Shown: positions 50,640-63,136, counted from the stretch's first letter. The stretch: DNA of 64,000 bases from Setophaga petechia (GCA_024362935.1 JANCRA010000001.1:61160930-61224929), one strand, 5' to 3'. Program-made: numbers and translations. The notes: a model not told the origin generated them from the sequence alone.

Positions 50640-52224
50640 TCCTAAAGACCAATTTACAAACAATGCCCAACCTGCTCAAAGACCCCACAAATCTACAGAT
50701 AACTAAATCCATGAGCATCTCCAGCTCACTTGCCTGAAGTTGTGTGTGTGCCTAACAGCTTGTAAGAGCTGGGCCTGAACAACAAATTACATTCCTGATG
50801 CTCCTGTGGTTGAGCATGGAGCTGTTTCATCCCCAGCCATCAACACAACACAGCCACTCAGGCAGGAGAGTGCCTGACCTCATGGTGCTACAGGGAGGAT
50901 TGCAGGTAGGGTGATTAAAATTACTCATACAGAATGAGGTTTAAAACATGAAGCTTATAAATTATCTAGTCTTGCCAGTGCCAGGGGGACAGGCTGCACA
51001 GCACCTTTCATACACCTGCTCTCAGCTCCACACAGACGCAGCTGGAAGGCACAAGTTGCAATCTTGGCATCAGGCAGAGGAGAAAGCAGAGGGGTGGCCT
51101 TCCTGCCAGCACCTTGATAATGAGGGCACAGAAGGAAACAAAACCGTGGGAATTATCAAGCTAAAAAGTATTTCTTTTAGCTACAGTGTTCACTGTATCC
51201 AAATTGAAAGGATCATTTCATCAGCTGACTGCTGGTAGGAGCAAAGTACCCGACTGCCATCTACTGGCACCAGCTGCAACACAGCCGTGAGGAAGCTGCA
51301 ATTAAATAAATGGATTTGTGGTGGTTCCTGCAGGACTCACAGCTCTTGGTGGTACCATGCCAAAAAAACCCACACTGGGCTGCACCACCAAGGCAAGTTC
51401 TGCCTCCAGCAGCTATATTAAAAGGCATCCAGAAGTACAAAACTCTGACCCTTCCTGACATGTGCTGCAAACGTAGCAGGAACAAACTTAAGTTCTGACA
51501 GAAAAAACCAAAAGCAGCAGCAAACTGCAGTCACCAAATGTCTGCTGGCATCTGCAAAACTTGAGGCAGGTTCTATCCAGCTAGCACAAAAATCCAGCAG
51601 AACAAAATCGTATTCATCAGCCTGAAGAGTATTTTTCTGTCAGGAAAAGCAGCACCTTTTAATATACACTCATGCTGTGCATTCTTATGGCATTCATCTC
51701 CACAAAAGTTGCTGAAAGCTTCAACTCACTGTTTTCTTCTGAAATTATGAATAAATTCTAAGGCATGTTAGCTTAATAAATACTATAAATTCACTGGCTA
51801 CTTAGGCCCAAAAAAATTTCATGCCAAGAAAATCAAGTGCATACATTTTCATCTGTTAATATTCTTTGGGGTATTCCCTAGATCTTCCTTAACTATAAAA
51901 TCATTTATGGCTAAAATTGGTCTTTCCAACTGTTCTATTAATTCCTCATCCTCATTACATACTAAAACATCCATTCAGCATTTTTTTCCTCTACTAATGT
52001 AACAGAAAGTCATCTGCTCAATGAAAATTACTGCTTGCTTTTTTTCCCCCTTTATATACAAGAAATTGTTGTGCATTTTGTATTAGATCTTTATTATCTA
52101 GTAATGATGGCTTGCTAATTAAATTGGGATAGTTAAATTCTAATTTCTGTTTTTGGAGCTTTATTTAATTCCTTTAGTTAAAATGTAATCTCTTTCTCAC
52201 TATTATCTGATATTACATAGGAAT

Positions 52225-52235
52225 AAAAAAAAAAA
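52225..52235. repeat. Poly-A run (A11)
   Basis: Eleven A residues in AT-rich DNA. Confidence 0.85.
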
Positions 52236-52695
52236 GAATATCAACTACTCATATTCAGCTGATTTTCTTCTATTAAATCTTGTTACTTTTTTTAACTGAG
52301 AAACCTTTTTAACCACTCTAAGCTGATTTGAGGGCAGGGGGAAAAGCTGTCTAATTTCTGTGGATTCAGCTCCTTTCAGGAGTCAACTTTCTCCAGCTCC
52401 CTGGGATCCCACTGCACACACAGATTTATTTAATTTTTTTCAAAACTTATGCATGAAAACAGACAAGTAAAGAAAACAGAATAGCTCTTTATACCCTTCC
52501 CTTCTTGGGCTGTGAAAATCTGCCCCTAAGCAAACCTGTTTCTAGCAACTTTCCTAGGAGCCACTTTGGGGACTGAAATGGGACTCGAGGAGTGACTGCA
52601 GCCCCAGCTCTGCCTCAGAGTGTTGCTCCTCCCTGTGTCCTCACCAGGGCACGTTCTGCTCTTAAATCTTGGCTCTTGATTACAGCTTTTTACAG

Positions 52696-52888
52696 GCAAT
52701 CCAGCAGGAGGTGAAAAGGAAAGTATTGTGTAAGATACAGTCCAGCTATAAGGAGAAAACTGAGTTGTACAGAAGATTTCATCCAGTAATTCATACAGCG
52801 GATCTTGAGAAAGAGGTTTTAAGTGGGTTAGTCAGACAAACACTGAGGCAAAAAAAAAGCCCTTTGAAAACTATACATGAAATATCTG
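52696..52888 (+). other. Doubtful coding exon candidate
   Basis: A pyrimidine-rich run with TTTTTACAG ends at 52695, and GGTAAAA supplies a moderate donor after 52888. Between them one frame is fully open for 64 codons and gives a charged product rich in K, E, Q and R (it starts AIQQEVKRKVLCKIQ and includes LEKEVLSGLVRQTLRQ). The composition looks more protein-like than that of other frames in the window. The frame runs on to a stop at 52897-52899 if unspliced. I do not recognise the product; the length (193 bp) would change phase. It is probably chance. Confidence 0.13.
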
Positions 52889-53639
52889 GTAAAAAATAGA
52901 TCTTACACTTCCAACATTTGAATTTTGAGTCAGTAAGGTTGTCTGTAGCCTGGTCACACCAACTTTTACTTTTCAGTCTATTCAGAAAAATGGCTCATTT
53001 TTTTTGCAAACCAATCATTAAATACATGTAAGTCAAATGAAAAAGCACAGATATTTAAACCACCACTACTACAAAATGAGAACTATTGCATATAAATAAT
53101 CCTGTTCCACTACAAAGAGTCAAAATTTTTTGATTTACAAATTGATATTATTTCATCTCAGCTTCAATATCTTCATTTTTAGAAGCAATCCTCAAACTGG
53201 ATTAACTCTTTGCAATCTGCTACTCCTCAGAAGTCAATAAAAGCTCTTTCTGTGTGCATGAGGTATGAGAAAAGGCCTATATCCACTCTAAGGACAGCTG
53301 CAACATGGGCACTGTTTTCTGATTTTACAAGGGCAGCTTCTGTGGTTTCAGACTCACAAGCATAAATTCAGTTTTGTACAACCCAAAAATAAAAATCCAA
53401 ATTATAATTTTTGTTGCAGACATGCAGTGCAGAAGACTTAAGGTTTTTATCCTACTCTTGAGTTATTACTAAAGCTGTTAACATGGGAAGAATTTGCATT
53501 TTTTAGAACTGCATGTCATTCATCTCTAACATTGTCCAAATCCCTACCTCAGTGTCTGCCTTTAACAATACTATCAATAGATGAAAGCTTATCAATGATC
53601 CTTTGCTAGTATTATTTTAAAAGGTAAAATTCTCCCAGA

Positions 53640-53770
53640 AGCAAGAAAATAGGATCTAATTCTTTGAATATATTTTCAATATTAGAGTAAAATACCTTTT
53701 TCTAATATATTTTTACGTATTTTTTAATTTTAAAACTAATTCAATTATATATTTTATTGTAATACTTTTA
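53640..53770. other. Extremely AT-rich segment (possible matrix-attachment or fragile DNA)
   Basis: The stretch is made almost wholly of A and T, with many TAATAT, ATATTTT and TTTTAA words and only scattered G or C. Such tracts unwind easily and can bind SATB-type matrix proteins, but there is no specific evidence of that here. Confidence 0.3.
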
Positions 53771-54440
53771 ATCTATACAATATACGCTTTTAAGATGTAG
53801 GAGACAACATTAATTTCTTTGGTTTGACATTTTTAACTTACTTTTAATAAACATTGTTATTTTCCAGTTGCACACTATGCAGAGAGCATGCAACACTACA
53901 AACTCTTCATTTACCTTTGTGATAGATGCCAAAATGACTTGGGATTAAATAAGCTGAAATTTCTTCTAGTGCATGGAGCAAAGTTAAGCCCAGAACCACA
54001 ACTGAAGTCCATAAATGAAAGTTTTAGAGAAGAATAGGGGAAAATACTTTCATTATTTCAAATGGGTGGATTTATGTTACATTTTCTAATAAGAATTTCT
54101 TTCCTCCAAAATTCTCCTGGTTCAATTATGTTACTGGAAGCAACACAGTGTTAAGGTCTTGTGCTGCTGCATCCAAACAGAAATGTTATTATTTTAATCT
54201 TAGTCACATCTACTCTGTACCTGAAGTGGTCTTCATATTCTGGACTTTAACCTATGCCTTTTAAATATGAATAATTTGCTCAAAAAGGTAGAAGCTAAAT
54301 CTAAAAATGTAGATTTTTTAAATAAAATCTCCCAAACTACTGCAGTGATGTGGTCTGAAATTATCATACCAATAATATCTGAATACCTTCATTTTCTCAG
54401 CTCTTCCTGTAAATCATTCCTTTTGAGAGATTTATTGTCA

Positions 54441-54500
54441 CACAATAAATGTGCACTACACACAGTAAATGTGCACTACACATAATAAATGTGCACTACT
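54441..54500. repeat. Three tandem copies of a 20-bp unit
   Basis: Units at 54441-54460, 54461-54480 and 54481-54500 share the core TAAATGTGCACTAC; the copies differ at only one or two bases each. GTGCAC within each unit is palindromic. It is a young minisatellite-like expansion. Confidence 0.95.
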
Positions 54501-54955
54501 TTTGGACTACAAAAGCTGGATTTATGGAGAAAACTTGATAAAAAGGAACAGATAACTTTTGTAAACTTCAGAAAAGCATGCTTTAATGTCACGTGTTATG
54601 GCTGGCATCCTGGATTCTATAATTTTGTAGTTCAGAACTGAAGTTTACAGGGACATTTCTCCATTGGGCAGCACTGAAACTCAGCCATTACACGTTCCCT
54701 AACCCAATGTAGGTATTCAGTGCACTGCAGCACAGGCTTCTCCAGCCATGGAGTATGTCTGGCAAAATAAGAAGTTCTGTGTCAGGGCTGAAGTGGAGCT
54801 TCACATGGGCAAAAAGTGAACCATAAAAGAGAGTTTCTTCTGAGTTTTTTTTTCTTTTATAATGGTGGTTATTCACAATTCTCCATGAAACTGAAAAGCC
54901 CCTGTAAATCCTGGAGACAGAGATTAAAAGGCAAGTGAAGCAGCCAGGGGCACAA

Positions 54956-55003
54956 GATAAAGATTCCAAATCCACATTTGTGGATAAAGAATCCAAATCC
55001 ACA
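54956..55003. repeat. Spaced duplication, 21 bp with period 27
   Basis: A 21-base segment beginning GATAAAGATTCC at 54956-54976 recurs at 54983-55003 with one substitution (T to A). Confidence 0.9.
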
Positions 55004-55152
55004 CATGCATGGAGTGGTAACAGATATGGGCTTACATGGCATCTATGTTCACACAACAGCACTGAAAATTTAGGGGTTTATAGATTAACTGTGATTTGAA
55101 GCCAGAAGAATCAGACACACCAACATAATAAAATCCATCCAACTGAACCCAA

Positions 55153-55204
55153 ATAAGCATACAAAAATGCTTATAAGCAATATAATAAATAAGTATTATA
55201 ATAC
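55153..55204. repeat. Hairpin followed by a 12-bp palindrome
   Basis: ATAAGCAT (55153-55160) pairs with ATGCTTAT (55167-55174) around six A-rich bases. GTATTATAATAC at 55193-55204 is a perfect palindrome. Both may be chance in AT-rich DNA. Confidence 0.7.
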
Positions 55205-58200
55205 AATAAAAGTAGTAAGACCAGATGAAGAAGAACTATAATTAAACGTCATTCAGGGCCATTACAAGGTAGTTCTTTTCTACAGTCATCTGTTCTTTTG
55301 AGCAATGAGGGAAAGAAAAATGCTGCATTTTCCAAATATCTAATTACAACTGTTCACAAAGCTGATGACCAATTAATAGCAGAAGCTCCATTTTGCTGAA
55401 AAAGAGGAAATTCATGGACAAGAATGTGGTTATTATAACATGTGGTGCTCACGTGTTATTGGCTGCACTACCAACATATCACATCTTGCAGAAATCCTGC
55501 AGAAAATCAGACCTAGAACCAAGCACCTATAGGAAGGGGCATCATTTCCACTACAAACTGAGTCTACAAGGGACAAAAAAATACATGCTAGTGGAAACAC
55601 AATATGTGAACATACAATCAGAAGCAGAAAAAAAGAATAATTTGTATTGGAATCAGTCCCAGGCTCTACTTGAAAGTTTTTTTTTCAACTAAAAAAGGGC
55701 ACATACCTTGGATTCTGTGAAAGAGTTGTAAATAACATATGGGTTATCTGAAGCAAAAAAAATCACACAAACATGGCAACAGCAAATGCCATCATAAAAT
55801 CTAATGCAAGGTTGGTCACCTCATCATTTTCAGAAGATGAAGAAGCAGAATCAGAATCTTAAGACCCAAATCTTACTGAAGTCCCCCTCTCTCCATTCTC
55901 CTCTGCCAACAAAACCCAGGGGAAATCTGCTCCTGTGCCAAGTTCTTTGATAGCACCAAACATCACAATGACATTATGATATGGTTTTAAATAATGTTGA
56001 GGACAGTTACTAAGCCCCTGTATATAACATAATAAAACATAACAAGCCACTGCCTTTTTTATTCATTCCATGCTCTGCTATAGAAACTAAAACTCTTTCC
56101 ACACGCAAAAAAGCTCAAAACATACACAATCAGGCACTCAAGGATTTTTAAAAAACTGAATTACCATAATAAAAATTAAAAAAAATAAGGAATGATTTTG
56201 GAAATGGATGGTACTACTCTTCTAAATCACATTAACAACTAATAAGTGTCAAGGGCCTGCCAGAACTTGGTACCAAAAGAGTGTTCTATACAATTGCCTT
56301 GGACTAATGGATATTTTATGCTAAAGGATAAATTCTAATTCTGCTGCAAGAAGCACATACTTACCATGCACTGCAGACATTAGGAGTGTTGGTTATGATG
56401 TATGCATGGAAACCATTCAGGGGGAAAAAAAATCACATGAACTTAAGTAAATCCACACTGGACATTGAAAGTAAAACTGCGAAGTTTCAGGAATAAGCAG
56501 CAGAACTCAGAGCTAAAGAAAAATAAATTTTGAGTGTTTTGACCAGCTTTTTTTTGTGTCTCAGTAAGAGAAAGTATTTATAGGGACGTGTCAATTCAAT
56601 CTATCACTGCATAAAACAACTCCTAGGAGGGAGTCAGGAAAAATTTTCTCAAAATAGCATCCTAGTTTGTTAAACATAGTATGGCATGACCCCATTCTCA
56701 TGTAGACCAGTTAAAAACAGATTCTAGTACCAGTGGGAGGTATATAGAGTATGAGATTTCCATTTCTTCTGTGAGACTCAATATTTTTTTTAAAATGGCA
56801 TTGGATACACTTTAAAAGGGCAAAGCCCATCTTCTTTATTTCCATGCTCCCCCAGGCTCAGCAGTTTTTCAATTCTTACAAACAATATCTAAAAAGACAG
56901 TGAAATTTCCCTTGTGAAATATGGAAAACACAGAAGCTTTTTCTTCACCCCAAGCATGCTCACTGGGATTCAACAGGGCAGGTCCTGAAAACATGGCTTT
57001 GAATAAAACATCACAAGTAAATAAGGGTGCAATCAGAGGCTGTGTCTATTAAAATTATGTATTTAATCTCCATCCCAGGATAAAACATGTCTCTGCACCA
57101 TCCCTTTTGCATTCCCTATTCCTCCTCAGGAATTTCCTGCCTTGTTTGGAATGTAAGCATTATTTCATAGCATGCCTGCTTTTACCTGCTCTGGTTGTGG
57201 CACTGTCCTTGCAGGGCTCCAAGTTGTGCAGAAGGGAAGATTGAGGAATTGAGCATGACTGTGCCATTGAAAGGAGGCAGCAGGATGCCCTGCACAGTGG
57301 CAAGAGGTCAGGGAGCTGGGGCAAGTGTGGGTTGCTCTTCCTGAGACTAGAAGCACCAGGAGCTCTGAAAAAGGAGCACAGATTTTATTTTAAAAAAAAG
57401 TATGCCAGGCTTTCAAAATGTCAAAAGGCCACCCCTGTATTAGGATGGACAGACACAGGGAGGGCTGGTAAATCCTTTCCCATCCTCAGCACTGCCCTCA
57501 GCCCCATGGTCAGGCCAAAAAAACCAAGAAATCTCTGGGTAACTGATTCCAGTCATCCCTCTGAGCCCTGAGGGAAAACATCATTCTTTCCATCTCTTCA
57601 CCCCAGGCTGCCCGCCGGCCTCTGCACACAAATCCTCAACATTTTATCCTCTTTCAGTAACTTGGATTCTGCTTCATATTTATCAATAATCAAACCCTAA
57701 AGGAAGGAATATTATCATTTTTCCTCCTTTGTCTAGAAGGGACAATGTAATTCCTGGTGTTACAAAAACAACAGTAGTGTCCTGATTGCATTATTTTGCC
57801 ACTACTTGCCTAGAATAGATTCAGCCCCTTGAAAAAATGTTATTTTTTGAGGATGGAACAGAGTGAGTGTTAATCATATTTGATATTGGCCTGCATTGCA
57901 CATAACATTTCAGAAAGCTCTGGATTCAGTCTGGGCTAAGGCAATGCTCCCACAGTTGAAGTTTCTCTTGCATAGTTCAGAATTTCCTGGGTATAAGATT
58001 TACAAATAAAAACTTTCTTCCATGAATAAATACTACAGCAATCACTGCTCCCTCAACATCTATTTTTCCCATTTGATTTTTTTTCCTCACTTCAGCCACA
58101 TCCTGCCTGGATAGGTGGAAGAGAGAGAGAGATGACATTATTGCCATCTCCATCAAAGATGCAAAAACATGCTACAAAGCTAAAATACCTCAGCTCTCCT

Positions 58201-59460
58201 GAGTGCTGAGTTTCCCATTTGCCAATGACTGATACAGAAGCAGGTGTTGCTCCAAAGCCACAGGAAAGCACTGAGTTTGCCATGTGACAGTAATGCAAAG
58301 GCCATCATGCAAAGCTGCTCATGAGAGAGGAAGATGGGAAATTAAACACCTGTAATTAATTTCCTTCACAGAACATCCTCTGGCAACATCTGCACACACC
58401 TCCCCGAGTCAGAAACCCATTTGTGATGTTTTGCAATTGGTTCAGAAGCCTGTTTTGCTCTGCAGAATGACACTGGCAACAGCAATTAAATGAAGATGGA
58501 ATGTAAGGTCTTGCTGAGCATCCTCTGCTGGGGGGCAGCCCAGCCACTGTATTTAGGAACTTCATGGAGCTTTTGTATTGTTTTTTGTTTTTTCTTGCTT
58601 TCCTTGGCAACTTGTAAATTGTTCTGTTTGACTTGCTTCCCCTCTCTTTAAGACTGATGCTATCAGTATCCAATAATAATAATATATTCATTTATTAATT
58701 TCTGAATGCTTCTAGAGCCATATCCCAGAATTTCCAATAATGTTATAACAGAGACAAGGACAAAACAGGGATGCTTGACATCTGATATAGGAAGAGCTGC
58801 CAGCCTGAAATAAGTGCAGAAATGTACCATGTATGTATTTTTCAAATATCTAATGTAACTGCATAACAGAAAATTAGAATGAGATGTTTTTCTGTGTCTC
58901 TTATCTACTACACATTTACAGAGAAGGAATGCAGTTTGGAACATTCATCTCCTCTGCAGCTGTTATCCTGCAGAGATTTTCCAAAAGTGGAACTAAGCAC
59001 AAGTGACCAGGTAGGACCAATTAATCAGAGCCATTCATGGTAAAACACTGAAATTACACTTTCAGGGTACGCCTAATTTAGCAACCAGATTAAAATGCAG
59101 AATAATTTAATAATTAAAAATCAAAATCAACAACAACATTGAAATCCTTATTCATACAGCTACAGGTGGAAAACAGCAACAAGCCTCATGTACCTTCCTG
59201 CAGCACAAATCACTGAAGAACAAATCCCCAGCTTGGATGACAAAGCAAATTAAACTGACAGACTAACCAAAGGAAATTTCAACAACCTGCTCAGCCACCT
59301 TACTAAATATATTTCACATAATAAAACTGTTCAGAAAGACTGGTAGCTTGTATTAAGTGGTCACAGTAACCTTCCTTGATTTTCTGCCTTCTCATTTTCC
59401 TAATACAACCTAACATACAATTTGCCTGTTTTAGTGAAACAGTGTTCAATAAGATCATGT

Positions 59461-59620
59461 TTTCAACATTTTTTTTCCACAATAATCCCTAAGCCTTTTT
59501 CTTGATCAATGTGCTGAATGATAGTTTCACTTAGCAGGTATTCCCTAGATTATTTAGATTCTTCTACTTTTAATAAGCTTACATTTCTGGACATTGAACT
59601 CTGTCTGTCTGTTGTTGGCC
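59461..59620 (-). mobile_element. Ancient CR1/L3-like LINE remnant, antisense
   Basis: The plus strand shows 'CCACAATAATCCCTAAGCC', 'TTTTTCTTGATCAATGTGCT', 'GCAGGTATTCCCTAGATTAT' and 'TTACATTTCTGGACATTGAA' in order. This follows the antisense of the end of the reverse transcriptase region in old amniote CR1/L3 elements (roughly 'ATGATCCCTAAGTCTTTTTC' and later 'TTGCATTTGTCAACATTGAA'). High divergence indicates an old insertion, present in many birds if real. The match is from memory over about 160 bp. Confidence 0.55.
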
Positions 59621-59799
59621 TAGTCTTAAGAGAAACACTTGCTTCTAATATTGATTGAACTATGCATTATTTGTTTTGCCTTTAATCTTGGCACATGGAA
59701 TCCTGGAGGTTTTGTTTTCAGTATTCTATTTCAAGGCAGCTTGAGTGATGTCAAGAGAACTGGCTCATCCAGTTCAGAAAAAAAAATAAATGCTTTTGG

Positions 59800-59813
59800 A
59801 AAAAAAAAAAAAA
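59800..59813. repeat. Poly-A run (A14)
   Basis: Fourteen A residues; no flanking retroposed body or duplication is recognisable. Confidence 0.85.
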
Positions 59814-60002
59814 TCCTTTGTTTCCACATGAATTTAAGTGTTCCTCAGTAACTAAAAAAAATGAAATTCATGTTTCATATAACATAAGAACTATAAATTA
59901 TATGTTGTCATAAATAATCTGCATAATTGTAATATCAACAGTCTGAAAAAAATTACCTTGAATCCAGCTCTCACTGAGGAAGGGAGGAACCTGCTTTAGA
60001 CA

Positions 60003-60044
60003 GACTTGCTTTGAGGTCCTTTCCAATCTATGTTCTGAGATGCT
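60003..60044 (+). mobile_element. CR1 3'-end scrap (tentative)
   Basis: 'CTTTGAGGTCCTTTCCAATC' followed by 'TATGTTCTGAGATG' resembles the CR1 3' end ('TTAAGGTCCCTTCCAACCC', then 'ATTCTATGATTCTATG') in sense orientation. Only about 40 bp match and the terminal repeat is decayed. Confidence 0.45.
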
Positions 60045-60234
60045 AAAGCCTTGGAAGCACATGCACTTACACATGCCAGTAGCCCTCCTAAAGAAAAATG
60101 CAAAAAAATCTTGGAGGTGACTGCCTTGTGAGATATTGTTATGTCTGAAATCTAGGAGATTTATTTTCCATTAACGTAACTTCACAAAGACACTTCAAGC
60201 ACTTTAAAACACTATGAATTCCAAATGTTTATGA

Positions 60235-60274
60235 AACATATATTTATATATATGTTGTTTTATATATGTATATT
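60235..60274. repeat. AT-rich hairpin and TA-rich tract
   Basis: AACATATAT (60235-60243) and ATATATGTT (60248-60256) form a perfect inverted repeat around TTAT, followed by more TATATAT-type sequence up to the start of the LTR-like element at 60277. Confidence 0.85.
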
Positions 60275-60276
60275 AT

Positions 60277-60797
60277 TGTGATGGTGCATCCCAGGTACCT
60301 TGCAGTGACTCTTTGTGTTGCACACACAAAGTGTGCATTTGCTGTGGTACAATGGGAGAAATGCTGCTCTCTCTAATGTTTGAGTTCTTTAGACATCTAA
60401 GGAAATTAGGTCTGTAAGTAAGGTTAATTTCAGTCATAAGCTGAGCTAAATGTTGTTAAGTGTTGTTCCTTTATTAAATTGTTAAGTTACAACTGAAGTA
60501 CTGGTGAGTGCTGTTAAGCCTGCTGCAGGCCATATTCCTTTTTATCCTTGCCCTTTCTCTCCCTTTGTGACATGCACCTAAACACACAGAGATAGTTTTC
60601 TGTTTATTGCTGCTTGGATTGACTGACTGGACTTTATTTCTTGCCTTTTCCCCTCTGTGTGCCTTAACCCTGTAGTAAGTAGCAGAGTGAACATTCCCAA
60701 CAAGCCTTTCCGTGCTGTCGCTTAATATTAAATCCCTTCCTTTGCTGAGACCCTTGCCAGTTATTCTTTAAGCAATCTCAAGCACTCCATCTCAACA
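60277..60797 (+). mobile_element. LTR-like element, probable solo LTR
   Basis: The segment starts TGTGATGGTG and ends ...CCATCTCAACA, with TG...CA termini and a length of 521 bp, typical of a retroviral LTR. Towards its 3' end it has ATTAAA (60727-60732), a usable polyadenylation signal, in 'GCTTAATATTAAATCCC', placed where R/U5 would lie. The text 'AGAGTGAACATTCCC' and 'AACAAGCCTTTCCGTGCTG' is of a kind I associate with ERVL-type LTRs of birds. Flanking 5-bp sequences (ATTAT and AGTAA) do not match, so either the ends are misplaced or the duplication is lost. No internal genes lie beside it. Confidence 0.55.
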
Positions 60798-61595
60798 AGT
60801 AAATTTAAGGAAAGGTTGTTAGTTTGCTTTCAAAATCCAGGTTTTTAACACACTCACAACTGTGAGTGGCAAAGCTCCATCTGGATGGTTCGGTTTCGAA
60901 TGTATCAATATTCGTGGCCTAATAGAACATTCTCTTTCAAATCACAGCCTCCTTTACCCCTCATATTTCAGCAATATTTCCTAATATGATGAAGCAGTCT
61001 CTCATCTAATTTCTGAAGGGCTTTGTTTAGCTCAGTGACAGCACTGATTATGTGCAAAATTATCAGTAATCTGGTATTAGTATCGAGCAGCATCATCTTC
61101 ATACATATTTACAGAAAACTCTCTCTCCCTGGCTGTTCTCCTTGTTTCCACAGAATGTGTATGTTTACTTGAACACTGCCTTTTGAAAAACATCAGAGAA
61201 ATCTGTTCTATGCAAAATCATTGTGACCAGGCTCTGTGAAAGCTACAGAAGGGTTTATGCTCCAGCAGCCACCTTAGCAGGGCTTGAATTATGAACAGGA
61301 ACTCTGCCCTAGTGGCACAAAGGAGATGGCACCGAAGCATTTCACTCTCCCACTGCTCTCCCTCATCCTTCAGCCTCCACTGGCATGGTTTTCCAAAAGC
61401 AGCTTTAGTTCTCCATTAGCTTCCTGCCAAGAAATCTGCAGGGTCAACAGGGAATGTTGTTAGGAAGTCACAATGCTTGGTGCTTGAGGTTTAAGCTTTA
61501 TTGCAGTGTGAACTTTGTTAAACATTTAGAATACCATAAGAAATACAGTGTAAGCACAGAAAAGGAATATCTGCACTGAATATTCCACTCACTCT

Positions 61596-61655
61596 TTTAA
61601 TAATGGACCAAAGTCTGTGTAACTTTAATAATGGACCAAAGTCTGTGTAACTTTA
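61596..61655. repeat. 28-bp tandem duplication
   Basis: Two identical copies of a 28-bp unit beginning TTTAATAATGGACC lie at 61596-61623 and 61624-61651, and the first four bases recur at 61652-61655. Perfect identity indicates a recent event, likely to be polymorphic. Confidence 0.95.
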
Positions 61656-63136
61656 CTTCCCTCCTCAAGAAATTCCCTATCTTTTTATTTCCCCATTATT
61701 ATCTGTTTCAATAGTGAAATTTTATTTCTTCATTACTCTCATTCTGGTACCACCTCTCCGCAAGCTGAGTCCTATTAGAGAAATTGGGGTATTCTTTCCC
61801 TTTCAGTGACCTGTACATCAGTTTACATTCATAGATGTCTAAATAAAAGAAGCAATGCCTTTATTACATTCTGAGACTCTAAGAAGCCAATTCCTTCAAT
61901 AGTTTCTTCAAGGAATGTACATTGTCTCAACTGCAAGATGCATAATGGCTCCCTGACTAACGGCAAAATTAAGCCTCAAATTCAAGCTGCTTTGCAAATT
62001 CTGCTAGCATCTTCATCAGGCTCTGGGAAATGCATTTCCAGGCATTCTCATGTTACATTTAGGGGAAAGACTATCATTCTGTGCAAATCCTACAGTGTTG
62101 AGGTTGAGATTAATATCACTCAACCAAGGTAGCAAAGGCAGGTGGGCAGTAACCATAAACTCCCTCCCTAATCCTTAGAGATCACTGGCAGAAAGCAATT
62201 TGGGTTTTTAGAGGAATGAATGACTCTTGGAGTGTGCTCACCTCCTCTGAGCGACTACAGAGAGAAGCTGACAAAACAACATTCTCCTGTTGGGCATATC
62301 AGCATAGCCCTGGAACTTCAGTAGCAGGAAGGTCCAAGCTCTTCCTAACTATCAAATAGACTATCAAATGGATAAAAATAACATTTCTCTCTCAGCATCA
62401 AACATATCAGGGGATCAAATATAAGAACCTTACCCAGCTAATTGACACCATTTGCATGTAAAAGAGCTATGACCTGTACAACAGCCAACAACTGTTATCC
62501 TTACCTTATTTTGAGCTCCCATTCCCTTTGCAGAGCTCATCATAACATTTATGAAATTGTTATATCATACAATGGTTCCTAACTTCATTTGAATACCTGC
62601 ATCTGGATATAAAGGTCCAGCAGTATAAAGGCCCTCTAGATTTCCCTTAAAACCTTTGCCCGTGGCACAGGTTTCCCTGCTGTGCAGTAAAAGAGAAAAA
62701 TTATAAGTGCATTCATGATCACTTGACCTTCCTCCTAAAAAATTATATTTGCCAAAATATTCTCTGTATTCCCATTGTTTGTGAAATAGAAAATGTAAAT
62801 TGCAAACACATTTGGAAGAGCTACTGGTTTGAAACAGCGTCTCAAACTTTGATTTCCCTATCTGCCTTCTGCCCTAGAGCCAACAGCAATTCCTCACAGT
62901 GACAAGACAGATCTGGAGTACTCAAACTGTAGCAGCATGAACTATCATCAGCACTTGCTGAGCATCCATCTCATGTTAGACACAGTTCCTAGCACGTTTA
63001 TGCTGCAATGGAATCCTAAGAGTAACAGGGGCTGCCTGCAGATGGCTCTTGGATTTGTAACAAAAATGACTCCTCTTGTTTCTTACTTTCACTGGTGTAA
63101 AACACATGGAAGACAGATAACAGGTATCTTATCTCT

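Larger units (their letters stand above)
50640..59460. other. Noncoding DNA with tandem duplications and an AT-rich core
   Basis: No gene can be supported, though 52696-52888 is a doubtful exon candidate. The 53640-53770 stretch is extremely AT-rich. Short tandem duplications at 54441-54500 and 54956-55003, inverted repeats at 55153-55174 and 55193-55204, an A11 run at 52225-52235 and a short (GA)n tract near 58121-58132 are the other structures. GC-richer patches at 50950-51480, 52330-52640 and 57100-57630 show overlapping frames on both strands without exon signals. Confidence 0.5.
59621..60235. other. Noncoding DNA with an A14 run and a CR1 scrap
   Basis: A run of A at 59800-59813 and the short CR1-like piece at 60003-60044 are the only recognisable items. 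Frames are short. Confidence 0.5.

Noticed and set aside
57165..57571. Opposed frames in GC-richer DNA as possible exons
   Set aside because: Open frames on both strands over the same DNA and no splice signals in phase.
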